Shown piece by piece: positions 58,201 to 64,000 of a stretch of DNA of 64,000 nucleotides; the first letter of the stretch is position 1, and the number at the start of each line of letters is the position of its first letter. Made by a program: the position numbers and the translations under genes. A model generated the notes under the pieces. It was not told the origin of the DNA and made no database searches. It saw only the letters and a program-made list of their open reading frames with translations. Location of the stretch: the NCBI RefSeq assembly GCF_016093275.1, contig NZ_JAEDAK010000010.1:1-64000 (forward strand). Reading direction: 5' to 3'. This stretch comes from Inhella proteolytica (GTDB lineage Bacteria > Pseudomonadota > Gammaproteobacteria > Burkholderiales > Burkholderiaceae_C).

Positions 58201-59575
58201 AGGCACTGACACAGTGGAAGCCGCTGTCAGCTACACCTTGCCCGCAGAGGTTGAGAAGCTCACGTTGACGGGCACGGGCAACATCGACGCCACCGGCAAT
58301 GCAGGCGCCAATACCTTGACCGGCAACAGTGGTGCCAACCGACTGGACGGCGGCGCCGGTGCAGACACTCTGGTCGGCGGCACGGGCAACGACACCTACG
58401 TCGTGGATGCGGCAGGTGACGTGGTGACCGAAGCCGCCAGTGGCGGCACGGACACGGTGGAAGCCTCCATCAGCTACACCTTGCCGGCCGAGGTGGAGAA
58501 GCTCACGCTGACCGGCACCGGCGCCAACGATGCGATCGGCAATTCGCTCGCGAACACATTGACCGGCAATGGCGGAAACAACCGTCTCGACGGCAAGGCG
58601 GGCGCCGACGCGATGGCGGGCGGGATGGGCGACGACACCTATGTGTTGGACAACGCCTCCGACGTGATCACCGAAGCCAGCGGCGCCGGCAATGACGCAG
58701 TCGAAGCCAGCCTGAACTTCACCTTGCCTGCCAACGTGGAAGAGTTGCGCTTCACCGGCACGACCGGGCGCACCGGCGTCGGCAATGCCCTGGCCAATCG
58801 ACTCACGGGCACCAGCGGCACCGACAGCCTCAGCGGCCTGGACGGCAATGACACCTTGGATGGCGGGGCGGGTAAGGACACCCTGGTGGGCGGCAAGGGC
58901 GACGACACCTACGTCGTCAACCAAGCCGACGACGTGATCACCGAATTGGCGGGAGAAGGCACAGACACCGTTCAGAGCCAGGTAACCCTGACCCTTGGCA
59001 CCAACCTGGAGAACCTCACCCTGCTGGGAACCTCGGCGATCAACGCCACCGGCAACACCGGCAACAACGTGCTGACGGGCAACACTGCCGTGAACACGCT
59101 GAGCGGCGGTGATGGCAGTGACACCCTGGATGGCGGCGCCGGCAACGACAGCCTGGTGGGTGGCGCGGGCGCTGACCGCTACCGGTTTGGGCGCGGGTAT
59201 GGCAGTGACACCATCACCGAGAACGACGCCACCGCGAACATCAAGGACGTGGTGGAGTTCGGCACCGGGGTCGCCCCGGCAGACGTGAGCTTCAAGCGCA
59301 ACGGCAACGCGTTGGAAGTTCGGCTGGCCGGATCACCGAGCGAGCTGCTGACCATCAAGGACTGGTACCTCGGTAGCCAGTACAAAGTGGAAGAGTTCCG
59401 CTTTGTGGACAGCCCGGGAACGGTGATCACCGATGCGCAGGCGGCTGGACTGGTGCAAGCCATGGCGGCTTTCGGTGCGCAGGCGCTAGAGGCCGGAGAT
59501 GGAGACCTGTCGCGTCGGCGTCAGCACGGCCAGTTCGGTTTCGGACTCGCTGTGGGTATCGAGGCTGCTGTGTAA
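49256..59575 (+). CDS. Giant RTX protein with N-terminal lipase domain, type I secretion substrate
   Basis: 3439 residues, no Sec signal. Residues 1-400 form an alpha/beta-hydrolase (class-3-lipase-like) with VTGYSLGGHLATAFYEL (Ser170). From about 700 on, many GGxGxDxLxG calcium-binding repeats alternate with seven modules of about 90 residues (GDGxDxV ... LxFGxGIxPxDV ... RFADGTxW) of the haemolysin-type calcium-binding-related family. Residues about 2555-3310 are nine tandem repeats of about 81 residues (YTLPAEVEKLTLTGT ... GNNRLDGGAGADTM ... DTYVVDAAGDV). The C-terminus presumably holds the export signal. It folds on meeting external Ca2+ and probably acts as a secreted or surface-bound lipolytic enzyme or toxin. 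Confidence 0.92.
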   Translation: MTTNTDPTSPQVLQTYTLLQIAAEAFLGIDPEATAAAPGAGAVPRSLIGNESWLTEGNLHSSRMTDQQAQEFANDWKVVSHQPNTATGFSATLFEYIGSDPSKRLTSSKYVVSFRSTEFIEDAARDNLATNQLEISKGGWAYGQIADMQAWWASVQPQIGASKVDVTGYSLGGHLATAFYELNKPQIGQVYTFNGAGVGKVKDGYNLGQVIQVFGTQREPGQNASSFTTAPAQARYAELTQKYRAGQSYTDAAIQADRAALATQLNQLKLSTSSLGQPYGQDIRELERLDLALERMSSVLRETVRVATLADSKGLVPANINGSANVAGIQLDYQLAVLTAMDKTEFAGLKGAIGGIDVLLNTRREGATGLANFHDVYGAPFPSAVANSQRHYGSATPVFIEDQPLWRGTVVGDVLKVSWREGEVRLLVTQYDLNDFGDTHSIVLMADSLRLQSLFTKLAPATSQSNLNSFLEAGSNSKANGVAGEQGTAEGDSLERLLDATRLVFQGPASLATPTASTLDGNTWHRMDLRQSFENNIRGLEQMVSGLAGLVTVKLSGQDMKASIDFSAMVSLYALSPVVFSPSDNGATALDGLLSTSWGSLRAAWEEDYQRAASTPAELFNFTSTWSKARGQMLSAVVQRNQDNQRDNQPNAAAPSAGGAIHFHDYASGRTFDEGLADQHGEMRHVVFADALGRSLTGQGLSDSLFGGAGADGLDGAAGADWLEGGAGNDTLLGGEGNGKDTLLGGSGDDRLDGGSGSDRLIGGVGNDAYVFAGTDIGNDVVIDSDGLGTLTVGGLGQLTGGRRTEVGADSFLSADRKVQYTLGSRGADGLRNVYISFKSEAGVRGSIVVQGWREDRNLGLVFETSSSPVAIDRVFEGDRAKLVGALGNYLLDETRGLDSAYVPGDGAGYQLGNPQPGAADVLNGFSGTADSIVGGGGNDALAGHGGGDYINGGEGSDLIFGGKGADTLIGADGDDVIDGSRSVVLSTPSDNTTPQVPNGYVLQYQGFGWIRYVTADYPGPQSGWVGFRNVALADEATNEANSDPVLNALGLGNFIDGGAGGDLIWSGGGQDTVLGGDGGDGINGQWDDDLILGGEGNDNIWGDLWLDAHGSNYALHGDDLLDGGNGNDTLRGHGGSDTLIGGDGDDDLRGDFKNAEDSDPLDTEGVFANLDPLLLRGEDLLDGGAGNDRLVGDADSDTLYGGDGQDSLWGDGEDARAELQGRDYLDGGAGDDYLQGRGLEDTLLGGAGNDVLIGDSPVEELVLSLHGNDSLDGGLGSDTLVGMGGSDTLLGGDGDDAFFGDFRTGEGSDLSDGADWIEGGAGSDSVRAGGGNDTIKGGADSDYLEGEAGEDVIDGGGATDVLTGGAGSDTLWGGAGADVLQGGAGNDTYLFGTGDSLVDAQNQADFVEDTEGTNRLVLAAEAAGMQSQQLPDGSLLLNMAGSERLLISGPSLSHIASIHAGGETLSLAELVGRTAPQPVHFEVSAAPQAVLSQSVALASEAGAPLVASSSAPLSTTSSQEVWLGGYGNDTLFAGGADAVLSGGRGSDVMQSNYSGATYHYGLGDGDDIIVANWRNYADDAPKSRLVFGEGILPTDLVLSPSGSSLDIDIFNPLQAGRVTLNNFTASAAQKHGGVSEFVFSNGAVLTHAQLVARGFDLVGTQAANYLSGTNLVDRFDGGAGDDTMLGGLGADAYSWGLGDGKDVIQEAANVVGEDDVILMQDGLRPQEVQLNRMGNDLLISVPSRPDRLRVTGHFAGTGVEALHFEDGTVWTAAELLARALPGMGESEAADELIGTAAADTIDGLGGNDTIRGMDGADSLLGGLGNDELDGGSGNDSLFGGDGNDLLSGLTGSDLLEGQAGNDTLIAAYSGSDTLYGGAGDDVLYVQGDAHVIRFGRGDGHDTVHGDANVTTAIEFAADVLPSDVRVHRAGSDYAAAQNLRLSIAGSAASITLNAFFEPAGDVNPYAGLRQVRFSNGTSWNLDDLLRQMLLGSAGDDWVQGTKAAEQLEGQAGNDTLKGGAGNDTFRGGTGNDSMEGGAGDDLYLFSLGDGSDVISDLSGRSTIRFGAGINPADLRGRRTEETGDLVLMVGSGGDQLRVQGHFPTLYSSGNPIQRFEFADGSSWDSARIGDLVISITTPWGGAAMTGTESAETWFGTSNSDTLDGAGGNDWIHGAGGDDNLAGGSGDDELLGGSGNDALNGGAGRDTLDGGAGIDVLNLSEGGDALRFGRGDGRDDVSGFYALGAWQGVIEFKPGVAPADVQVRNQGGYLSLVLPGGVDELRLNQLFLNWGGPNMGPFANPEAPFARFADGTIWTGAQLTARYLSSSPEADNLVGTAYGDTLAGGDGADRLSGDYGADLLMGDAGDDTLLGGSEDDTLQGGVGADYLSGSDGNDVLDGGIGNDVINMGRGNNRILFGRGDGDDEVENTYLDGVQNELHFKPGITPADVLARIDGSDLVLELKDGQGSVRLKGFNVNQPLVNQIAFADGTRWVPGGDGSQMMPGLTNAADVWVGTSGNDTINGLGGNDQLDGQAGSDVLDGGSGADTLTGGAGDDQFHVDDTLDLVVEAPSGGFDTVVSTIDLTLPANVERGVLPNAFDGQLIGNALNNLLEGGSRLDGGAGADTMSGGAGADEYLVDNVDDVIVELSDGGYDFVTSSASYSLPAHVEDLVLSGSAPISGIGNAGPNVLTGNAGANRLVGGGGTDTLKGGAGNDTYVLDDAGDQIVEASGAGTDSVEVGFDYTLPANLENLLLTGTANLKGMGNAVANLLVGNAGNNLLDGAAGDDTLDGGQGVDTLRGGAGNDVYRVDQAGDVVTEAASGGTDTVEASASYTLPVEVEKLTLTGTAHLNGTGNAAANTLTGNSGNNRLDGGAGSDTMLGGAGDDTYVVDAAGDVVTELTGNGSDTVETALTYTLPAEVENLKLTGSGAVTATGNASSNVLTGNGANNRLDGKAGADTMAGGAGDDSYVVDAAGDVITEVAGAGTDTVEAAVSYTLPAEVEKLTLTGTGNIDATGNAGANTLTGNSGANRLDGGAGADTLVGGTGNDTYVVDAAGDVVTEAASGGTDTVEASISYTLPAEVEKLTLTGTGANDAIGNSLANTLTGNGGNNRLDGKAGADAMAGGMGDDTYVLDNASDVITEASGAGNDAVEASLNFTLPANVEELRFTGTTGRTGVGNALANRLTGTSGTDSLSGLDGNDTLDGGAGKDTLVGGKGDDTYVVNQADDVITELAGEGTDTVQSQVTLTLGTNLENLTLLGTSAINATGNTGNNVLTGNTAVNTLSGGDGSDTLDGGAGNDSLVGGAGADRYRFGRGYGSDTITENDATANIKDVVEFGTGVAPADVSFKRNGNALEVRLAGSPSELLTIKDWYLGSQYKVEEFRFVDSPGTVITDAQAAGLVQAMAAFGAQALEAGDGDLSRRRQHGQFGFGLAVGIEAAV
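56920..59190 (+). repeat. Nine tandem 243-bp (81-residue) repeats within the RTX gene
   Basis: Each unit encodes (A/N)xxDVVTExxxxGTDTVExxxSYTLPA-VE-L-LTGT, a variable turn, GNAxANxLTGNxGxNRLDG and an RTX turn GAGxDTMxGGxGDDTYVVD. Inner units are most alike; units 3, 8 and 9 carry one extra RTX nonapeptide. The period of 243 bp keeps the frame, so unit number can change by recombination. Confidence 0.85.
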
Positions 59576-59601
59576 GTTGCCGCTTGCTTCCGGCGATTGG
59601 G

Positions 59602-59638
59602 CAGGGTGTGTGCAAGTGGGCACGCACCCTGTTTCTTT
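59602..59638 (+). terminator. Intrinsic terminator of the RTX gene
   Basis: A 12-bp stem (59602-59613 with 59620-59631, one G.T pair) and a 6-nt loop are followed by TTTCTTT, 27 bp after the RTX stop. Confidence 0.85.
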
Positions 59639-60004
59639 GGTGTCATCGACCACATCTCGAACGACCTTGCGAAGCGCCAAAACGAGTTGCCGTGAAGCAG
59701 CACAGTCACGCAGCGCTTAGCCTAGGCGCCAAGTGACGAAGTCGTTCCAGTGATGGGTCCCAGGGCTGACTGGAATGATCCTGTGGGACTGCCGGACTGC
59801 CAGCCCACGACGATCACGACTTCGAACCTCTTGTCGGTGAAGCTCACAGGGCGATGCCAGCCAGCTCAAAGTACAGGAGGGTGCTGTACCTGCAATCCAA
59901 GTGCGGTAGGTGCCAGACCCCGCCGTGATTGGGATCGTTCGCAGGTGCTCATGGCTTGGCAGCAAGGAGACCTCAAGCCTTCTTGTTGTTGAGCATCTCA
60001 CTGC
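59639..60004. other. Gene-free region between convergent genes
   Basis: No supported gene or RNA. Frames on both strands (59717-60001 -, 59750-59992 +) lack ribosome sites and known features. GCGCTTAGCCTAGGCGCC near 59714 is a small imperfect palindrome. Confidence 0.4.
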
Positions 60005-60328
60005 TTATTGTTCGACCGGCTTGCTGCTTCCCTGTGATCCTCCCTGCTTCTCAGGGACAGCGGTTTTCACGGGGCGGTAGATGCAGGTAACCGCACCGTC
60101 GGTCACCACCACGGAGTAGCTCAGGTCGCAGTTCATGCCGGCGAATAGAACCGGCACCTGCGGGTTGCCAAAGGTCTTCGGCAGGAAGACCACCTTCTGG
60201 CCTGGCTTGCAGGTGTCTGGGGCTTTCAGGTCGCTGGCCTGGCAGGCCGTGTCTTGATCGGCCTTGCGCTCGGTACACCCTGCAAGTCCAATGGCCACGC
60301 TCAGAAGTACAGCAGTGCTACGCGTCAT
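60005..60328 (-). CDS. Small lipoprotein of unknown function
   Basis: 107 residues. The signal MTRSTAVLLSVAIGLAGC ends in a lipobox (GLAGC). Five Cys lie in the mature part, including KPGQKVVFLPKTFGNPQVPV then LFAGMNCDLSYSVV and VTCIYRPVK, suggesting disulfides. The C-terminus is low-complexity. I do not know the family. A broken copy lies at 42661-42724 on the other side of the type I secretion locus. It follows the CsgG-like gene by 57 bp on the same strand, so the two may be co-transcribed. Confidence 0.75.
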   Translation of the reverse strand: MTRSTAVLLSVAIGLAGCTERKADQDTACQASDLKAPDTCKPGQKVVFLPKTFGNPQVPVLFAGMNCDLSYSVVVTDGAVTCIYRPVKTAVPEKQGGSQGSSKPVEQ

Positions 60329-60385
60329 GCGCTTGCTTTCTATCGATTGATTGCTCTGGCTCCGCCCGCGGGCAAGAGGCCTTGA

Positions 60386-61231
60386 TTACTGAGCGGGACT
60401 GCTCGCTTCGCCAGCAGCCACAGCAGTCGGGCCTGATGCAGGCGGTGCCGCCGCTGCAGAGCGCGCTTGCACCATCCTGCCTGCGGTGAACGAAGCCACC
60501 TGGGCCAGCACATCGCGCACGATGCCCTCCATGGGGGTTCCCTTGAGGCTCTGCATCGAACCAATCAGCCCGACACCGGGCCCAACGCCCGCACCACCGA
60601 ACGAGGTGCTGGAGGTCTGGTTATTCGCCTGGAAGGTCTTGGCTTCAACAACCCGACCACGATTGACGTCCAGCACCTTCACATCCACGCCGATCTCGGC
60701 GTTCTGGGTCGTTTTCGAGATCATTCCGACGATCGGAATCACTCCACCGCCCAGGCGCGACTTCTCCGTGACCATGCTGATGGAGGTGATCGCACCCGAG
60801 ATCATGAAGTCCGCCTGCTGGACCTCCATCTTCTTGCCCACGAGCGCCAGTTCCTTGGCCATTTCCTCCATGGCCTCCCGGTCCTGCAAATCAAAGCAGC
60901 CCGTCTCCTTGAGCGCCGTGGTCAGCATCGCGGCCATGCCGTCGCCCACCATGCTCAAGTTGGGCCCCTGCTGTTGAGCCATCGCCAGCTGAAGCAGTGG
61001 GTTGTTGGTCTGCGGCAGCGGCTGACAGGCGGCGGCCTTGCAGGCGAGCTTGCCCACCATCACGCTGGCGACTGGCTTGTCGCACCGCGGCAGGTCATAG
61101 GTTCGGGTGGTCACCGTGGTGCCTTCAGCAGCGCCCGCAGGTGTCGAGAAGAGGACCGATGCGCCGAAGGCCACCGCGACAGCGGCGTGGATAGGGTTGA
61201 CCCGATAGGTCTTCGAGAAAAAGCCGGACAT
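60386..61231 (-). CDS. CsgG-family secreted protein
   Basis: 281 residues from the ATG at 61231 (MSGFFSKTYRVNPIHAAVAV), with a signal peptide cleaved near PAGAA. The N-terminus resembles the extended signal peptides of some large exported proteins. The body has the CsgG-like pattern: LSMVGDGMAAMLTTALKETGC, FMISGAITSISMVTE, VDVKVLDVNRGRVVEAKTF and a C-terminal VRDVLAQVASFTAGRM. Cys residues (RCDKP, ACKAAACQPL) are extra. CsgG proteins form outer-membrane pores or lipoprotein assemblies for curli export, but this protein lacks a lipobox. It may be a soluble relative that helps surface assembly. Confidence 0.75.
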   Translation of the reverse strand: MSGFFSKTYRVNPIHAAVAVAFGASVLFSTPAGAAEGTTVTTRTYDLPRCDKPVASVMVGKLACKAAACQPLPQTNNPLLQLAMAQQQGPNLSMVGDGMAAMLTTALKETGCFDLQDREAMEEMAKELALVGKKMEVQQADFMISGAITSISMVTEKSRLGGGVIPIVGMISKTTQNAEIGVDVKVLDVNRGRVVEAKTFQANNQTSSTSFGGAGVGPGVGLIGSMQSLKGTPMEGIVRDVLAQVASFTAGRMVQARSAAAAPPASGPTAVAAGEASSPAQ

Positions 61232-61338
61232 GGACTCCCCAAGTTCAGACTGGAGCGGAACAAAGCGCTGCCTGCCCCCGGCCTGCCAGATGGCAATGGC
61301 CTGGAGAGCAATGTGCGAATTAGTGTGTGTATGAATGA

Positions 61339-61671
61339 GTGTACTTTCGACACCCTGCGCGGGTGTCTCAGTCACAACCCCGCGTTTCAGCGCTTTCGCC
61401 ACAGCAGGCATTTGGAGCTCGCATCCGCGAGCTGCGCATGGCCGTGGACATGACGCAGGAGGACCTGGCCGAGCACTGCGGACTGTTCAGGACGTACATG
61501 AGCCGCATCGAGACCGGCAAGGCGAACCCGACCTTGACGATGATCTGCGCGTTGGCGGATGCGCTTGGGGTTCGGGTGACGGAGCTGTTTCCCGAGGCGC
61601 CGCCTCCGCCACCCGGGCGAGCGAGTAACCGCAAGCTCGGCAATCCGCCGTCTCGGGGGCGCGTGCGATAA
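61339..61671 (+). CDS. XRE-family helix-turn-helix regulator
   Basis: 110 residues if it starts at the GTG at 61339; a GTG at 61363 or a start near QQAFGARI would shorten the unstructured N-terminus. The HTH_3 domain is plain: FGARIRELRMAVDMTQEDLA, TYMSRIETGKANPTLTMICA, LADALGVRVTELF. A Pro-rich tail follows. It is divergent from the CsgG-like gene with about 110 bp between, so it may control it. Confidence 0.82.
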   Translation: MYFRHPARVSQSQPRVSALSPQQAFGARIRELRMAVDMTQEDLAEHCGLFRTYMSRIETGKANPTLTMICALADALGVRVTELFPEAPPPPPGRASNRKLGNPPSRGRVR

Positions 61672-61678
61672 GGCGCGC

Positions 61679-62206
61679 ATGTCATCGACCTACACCTGCG
61701 CCCACTGCGGCCAAGAGCACGACGGACTGCCTACAGACTGGGGATTCAAGCTTCCTGACGAGGTTCATGCGCTGTCTTATCCGGAGCGCTACGCACGCAC
61801 ACGGCACTGCGCCGATCTGTGCACCCTCGACGAGTCCCGCTGGTTCATTCGTGCGCTGCTGCCCATTCCTTTACAGGAGGGGGAGCCCGACGAGGTCTTC
61901 AACTGGGGTGTTTGGATCGAAGTCGACAAGGCGACCCATGACCTCTATGTGACCAGCTGGGAAGAGGACATTGCAGATCGGCCGCGCGCGAGCGGACAGA
62001 TCGCCAACGATCTGAAGGTCTACGGCGGCACCCTCGGTTTGCCCGTGGAGATCGAGTTCCGGTCCGGCACCGAGCGTCCGCTGGCCTGGTGTCCAGTCGA
62101 CACCGTCAATGCCGTCGCACTGGAGCAGCGAGGCGGCATCAGCTCACGCAGACACCACGACATCCTGACTGCCGTGGGGTACTTCGACGACGAGGTGGCA
62201 GCTTAG
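61679..62206 (+). CDS. DUF2199-family protein
   Basis: 175 residues, 7 bp after the XRE regulator and probably in the same transcript. It starts YTCAHCGQEHDGLPTDWGFK, with a Cys-x2-Cys, and contains FNWGVWIEV, LPVEIEFRSGTERP and EQRGGISSRRHHDIL, matching DUF2199 proteins. Their function is unknown. No signal peptide; it should be cytoplasmic. Confidence 0.85.
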   Translation: MSSTYTCAHCGQEHDGLPTDWGFKLPDEVHALSYPERYARTRHCADLCTLDESRWFIRALLPIPLQEGEPDEVFNWGVWIEVDKATHDLYVTSWEEDIADRPRASGQIANDLKVYGGTLGLPVEIEFRSGTERPLAWCPVDTVNAVALEQRGGISSRRHHDILTAVGYFDDEVAA

Positions 62207-62359
62207 GCTCTTAGCCAGAGCCACTGCTGGTGGGCAGCGGCGCCGTGCGTCGGTGGGACTGGCAGCTCACTTGGCGCATGCATTGCGAATATCTCTTCCG
62301 CGGCAGAAAAGCCCTCCACGCTCCTTGACGCGTCGGCTTCAAGGAAATCCTGTACATGC

Positions 62360-63403
62360 TCAATAGGCCTCGCCATCCGGCTCTGCGCTTACCAGCCAAA
62401 CCCCGCAACCTGACCCCCTGTTGCGCAGCTTGATGAACACGAGTTCGCCCGCGCGCGCGGCCACAAACAGACTCCCAGGATGCCGCCGCGCAAACGCCAA
62501 CGTGACCCGCCAAGACTTTTGGCGCGCAGGCTGAACTCGCGGGTGCTGCCGAAGCAGAGGCGTGGGACCGATCCAGCGCGCCAGCCAGGTGTGAGCCAGG
62601 CCCTGGCGCTGTGCTTCATGCGCAAGCTGCTCGGCCGCTGGCCAGTGCCGAAGCGTGCGTCGAATGACCCGGCGGGTTCTCGGGCTCACGATCATCAAGC
62701 CGGCCAGCGCCGCATCCATCATGAAGCGCAGGTCCTCCACTGCTCGATGGACCTCCCAGAGTCTCACATCAGAGAGGGACCACAGGTGCGCGCGGGTCCA
62801 GGTAGAGCGCTCGGGATAGCGTCCCAGCAACTCCAGTGCGGCGGCGCGCCATTGGTTGGCGCCGGGCATGCGACAGGGATTGGCTGCCAGCACGTAGAGC
62901 AGCTTGCGCCCCTGACGCAGCGCGCGCAGTCGCCCGCTTGCGTCGCCTCGGATGGGGAGTTGGTGATTCGGTCCTGCCTGACTGCTTGAGCTCAGGGCAT
63001 CGACTCCCAGGCATTGCGCGCGCCATAGCCGCCCAGCCGCAGGCAACAAGGGCAAGCGTGGCAAGTCGTCACGGGGCAGCACACGCGCATAGATCTCCTG
63101 CCCCAGCGCGGCCAGCCGCTCATTGCGGCACAGATTGAACTGAGCACCGTCCAGAACGCTGCAGCCCCAGTCCAGGCCCCGCAGGTACACGTTGAGTTGA
63201 AGCGCGTCGGCGTCGGCCAGGCGACAGCTCAAGGCCTCCTCGTCTGGCGCAAAGACCAATGCGATGCGGGCCAGGCGCGAGGCCACTGGATCCACGCGCT
63301 CTGCATCGGCCACTTGTTCCAGGAAACCTCGCAGAAGCTCAAACCCCTGGGCAGCCTCGCTCTGAGCTGCCGGATCAAGGGGCGCACCCTCGTGGTGTGG
63401 CAT
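62360..63403 (-). CDS. Protein of unknown function, third gene of right-edge operon
   Basis: 347 residues, its ATG one base after the stop of the upstream gene. I do not recognise the family. It is basic and Arg/Trp-rich in the second half (TRAHLWSLSDVRLWEVHRAV, VIRRTLRHWPAAEQLAHE), with five Cys and no signal peptide or clear membrane span. It is co-transcribed with two further unknown genes. Function open. Confidence 0.6.
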   Translation of the reverse strand: MPHHEGAPLDPAAQSEAAQGFELLRGFLEQVADAERVDPVASRLARIALVFAPDEEALSCRLADADALQLNVYLRGLDWGCSVLDGAQFNLCRNERLAALGQEIYARVLPRDDLPRLPLLPAAGRLWRAQCLGVDALSSSSQAGPNHQLPIRGDASGRLRALRQGRKLLYVLAANPCRMPGANQWRAAALELLGRYPERSTWTRAHLWSLSDVRLWEVHRAVEDLRFMMDAALAGLMIVSPRTRRVIRRTLRHWPAAEQLAHEAQRQGLAHTWLARWIGPTPLLRQHPRVQPARQKSWRVTLAFARRHPGSLFVAARAGELVFIKLRNRGSGCGVWLVSAEPDGEAY

Positions 63404-63404
63404 G

Positions 63405-63794
63405 TCATTGCTCCTGATCTTGGCAAGCGATCTCGTCCAGACGGCTCTGCAAGCCTCGATTACGTCGCCACAGCGCGCGCACAGAGGGCGCCAATCCCAG
63501 GCGAACCGGCCGACTGCTCCGGCGCAATCGCACCGTGGTGCGGCGTTGGCCTGGATTGGGACTGGTGGGCCTGCCGGACAGCACGAGCTGCTCCGGACTC
63601 GCGCGAACCCATAGCCTCACGCCGACGGTGCCGAGATGGCCGAGCTTGGCCAGCGGCACGTCCAGAACGAGATGGCCTTGTGGCGTCTTTCGGGGGAGCA
63701 GCGTGATTGACTCTGAAGAAGACCACCAGGCGCCGCGGCTGGGCTTTCGCTTGCCGCGCTGGCGGGCCCCGTGATGCTTTTGGGAGCGAGTCAC
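63405..63794 (-). CDS. Basic protein of unknown function, second gene of right-edge operon
   Basis: 129 residues from a GTG that overlaps the preceding stop by 4 bp (GTGA). The N-terminus is highly basic (KHHGARQRGKRKPSRG); the centre reads GHLVLDVPLAKLGHLGTVGV and the end is again Arg-rich. The central pattern faintly recalls hook-length/needle-length control proteins (FliK-like 'LG.v.v'), but this is too weak to name it. The coupling to both neighbours supports that it is real. Confidence 0.55.
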   Translation of the reverse strand: MTRSQKHHGARQRGKRKPSRGAWWSSSESITLLPRKTPQGHLVLDVPLAKLGHLGTVGVRLWVRASPEQLVLSGRPTSPNPGQRRTTVRLRRSSRPVRLGLAPSVRALWRRNRGLQSRLDEIACQDQEQ

Positions 63795-64000
63795 TGCAGG
63801 CTCCGGCGCACCAAGGCGATCGCAAACGCGGCACGCAGCTGCAGAACGGCTTCAGCTTCTGGCCAACTGCGCACGGTCGCCTCGGACGGCAAGGTGAGCA
63901 CGAGGTCCGCCCCCACATAGTCCAGCGTACAGACCACGGCGCCCTGCGAGCCGTCCATGGCCCAGGCGTAGGTGTCGGTGTCCAGGAGCGCATTGCGAAG
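63791..64000 (-). CDS. Partial gene at right edge, unknown function
   Basis: The last 69 codons of a gene that enters from beyond the window. The visible end reads WAMDGSQGAVVCTLDYVGAD and PSEATVRSWPEAEAVLQLRA, ending VRRSLQ. It is the first visible gene of the three-gene operon. No family recognised. Confidence 0.6.
   Translation of the reverse strand, partial: LRNALLDTDTYAWAMDGSQGAVVCTLDYVGADLVLTLPSEATVRSWPEAEAVLQLRAAFAIALVRRSLQ

Noticed and set aside
56920-59190. CRISPR-like array
   Set aside because: The repeats are 243 bp long, in frame and encode protein; there are no short repeats with unique spacers.

Overview
The window is GC-rich, densely coded DNA that fits a betaproteobacterium of the order Burkholderiales (Rubrivivax/Leptothrix/Roseateles-like). 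This rests on gene content: a soxCDYZAXB thiosulfate-oxidation cluster, a single-chain pyruvate-dehydrogenase-type E1 with separate lipoyl E2 and E3, and sigma-54 promoters. I could not search a database, so family names come from motifs and remembered family features.

Layout. (1) 1-6855: an operon on the minus strand for methionine gamma-lyase, a 2-oxoacid dehydrogenase E1, E2, a small cupin and E3 (cut by the left edge), with a divergent Lrp/AsnC regulator. This looks like a methionine -> 2-oxobutyrate -> propionyl-CoA route. (2) 7267-9133: a trans-sulfuration PLP enzyme and an OsmC-like protein behind a sigma-54 promoter. (3) 9184-11985: a compositionally different patch holding one gene, which joins a HEPN-type RNase motif to an HsdR-like helicase whose ATPase motifs are eroded. 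(4) 11986-14910: a cytoplasmic binding-protein/PAS/GGDEF/EAL sensor. (5) 15038-20781: a TonB-dependent receptor, a branched-chain-type binding protein and a TyrR-like sigma-54 activator. The first two, plus region 2, share near-consensus sigma-54 promoters and an upstream CGTACGAA motif, so they look like one small regulon. (6) 20792-23818: a subtilase, a small binding protein and two inverted-repeat elements of about 150 and 350 bp.

(7) 23816-34730: a sulfur-oxidation cluster on the minus strand: soxC, D, Y, Z, A, X, a hairpin terminator, soxB, a GlcG/HbpS-like protein, a YeeE/YedE (TsuA-like) transporter, two cytochromes c, an ArsR/BigR-type repressor, a SoxH-like metallo-hydrolase and a DUF2892 membrane protein. 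Inverted repeats that could be repressor operators sit before several of these genes. Two very small genes and truD follow on the plus strand. (8) 36593-42249: an integrated island. It begins at a displaced 3' fragment of tRNA-Thr(CGU) with its old terminator and carries three genes overlapping by 4 bp, including one clear and one degenerate tyrosine recombinase. (9) 43156-59575: a type I secretion locus with an HlyB-type ABC exporter, an HlyD-type adaptor, a glycosyltransferase, a putative lipoprotein and a 3439-residue RTX protein with an N-terminal lipase domain. No TolC gene is present. (10) 60005-64000: a small lipoprotein (a broken copy lies at 42.7 kb), a CsgG-like protein, an XRE regulator, a DUF2199 protein and an unrecognised three-gene operon running off the right edge.
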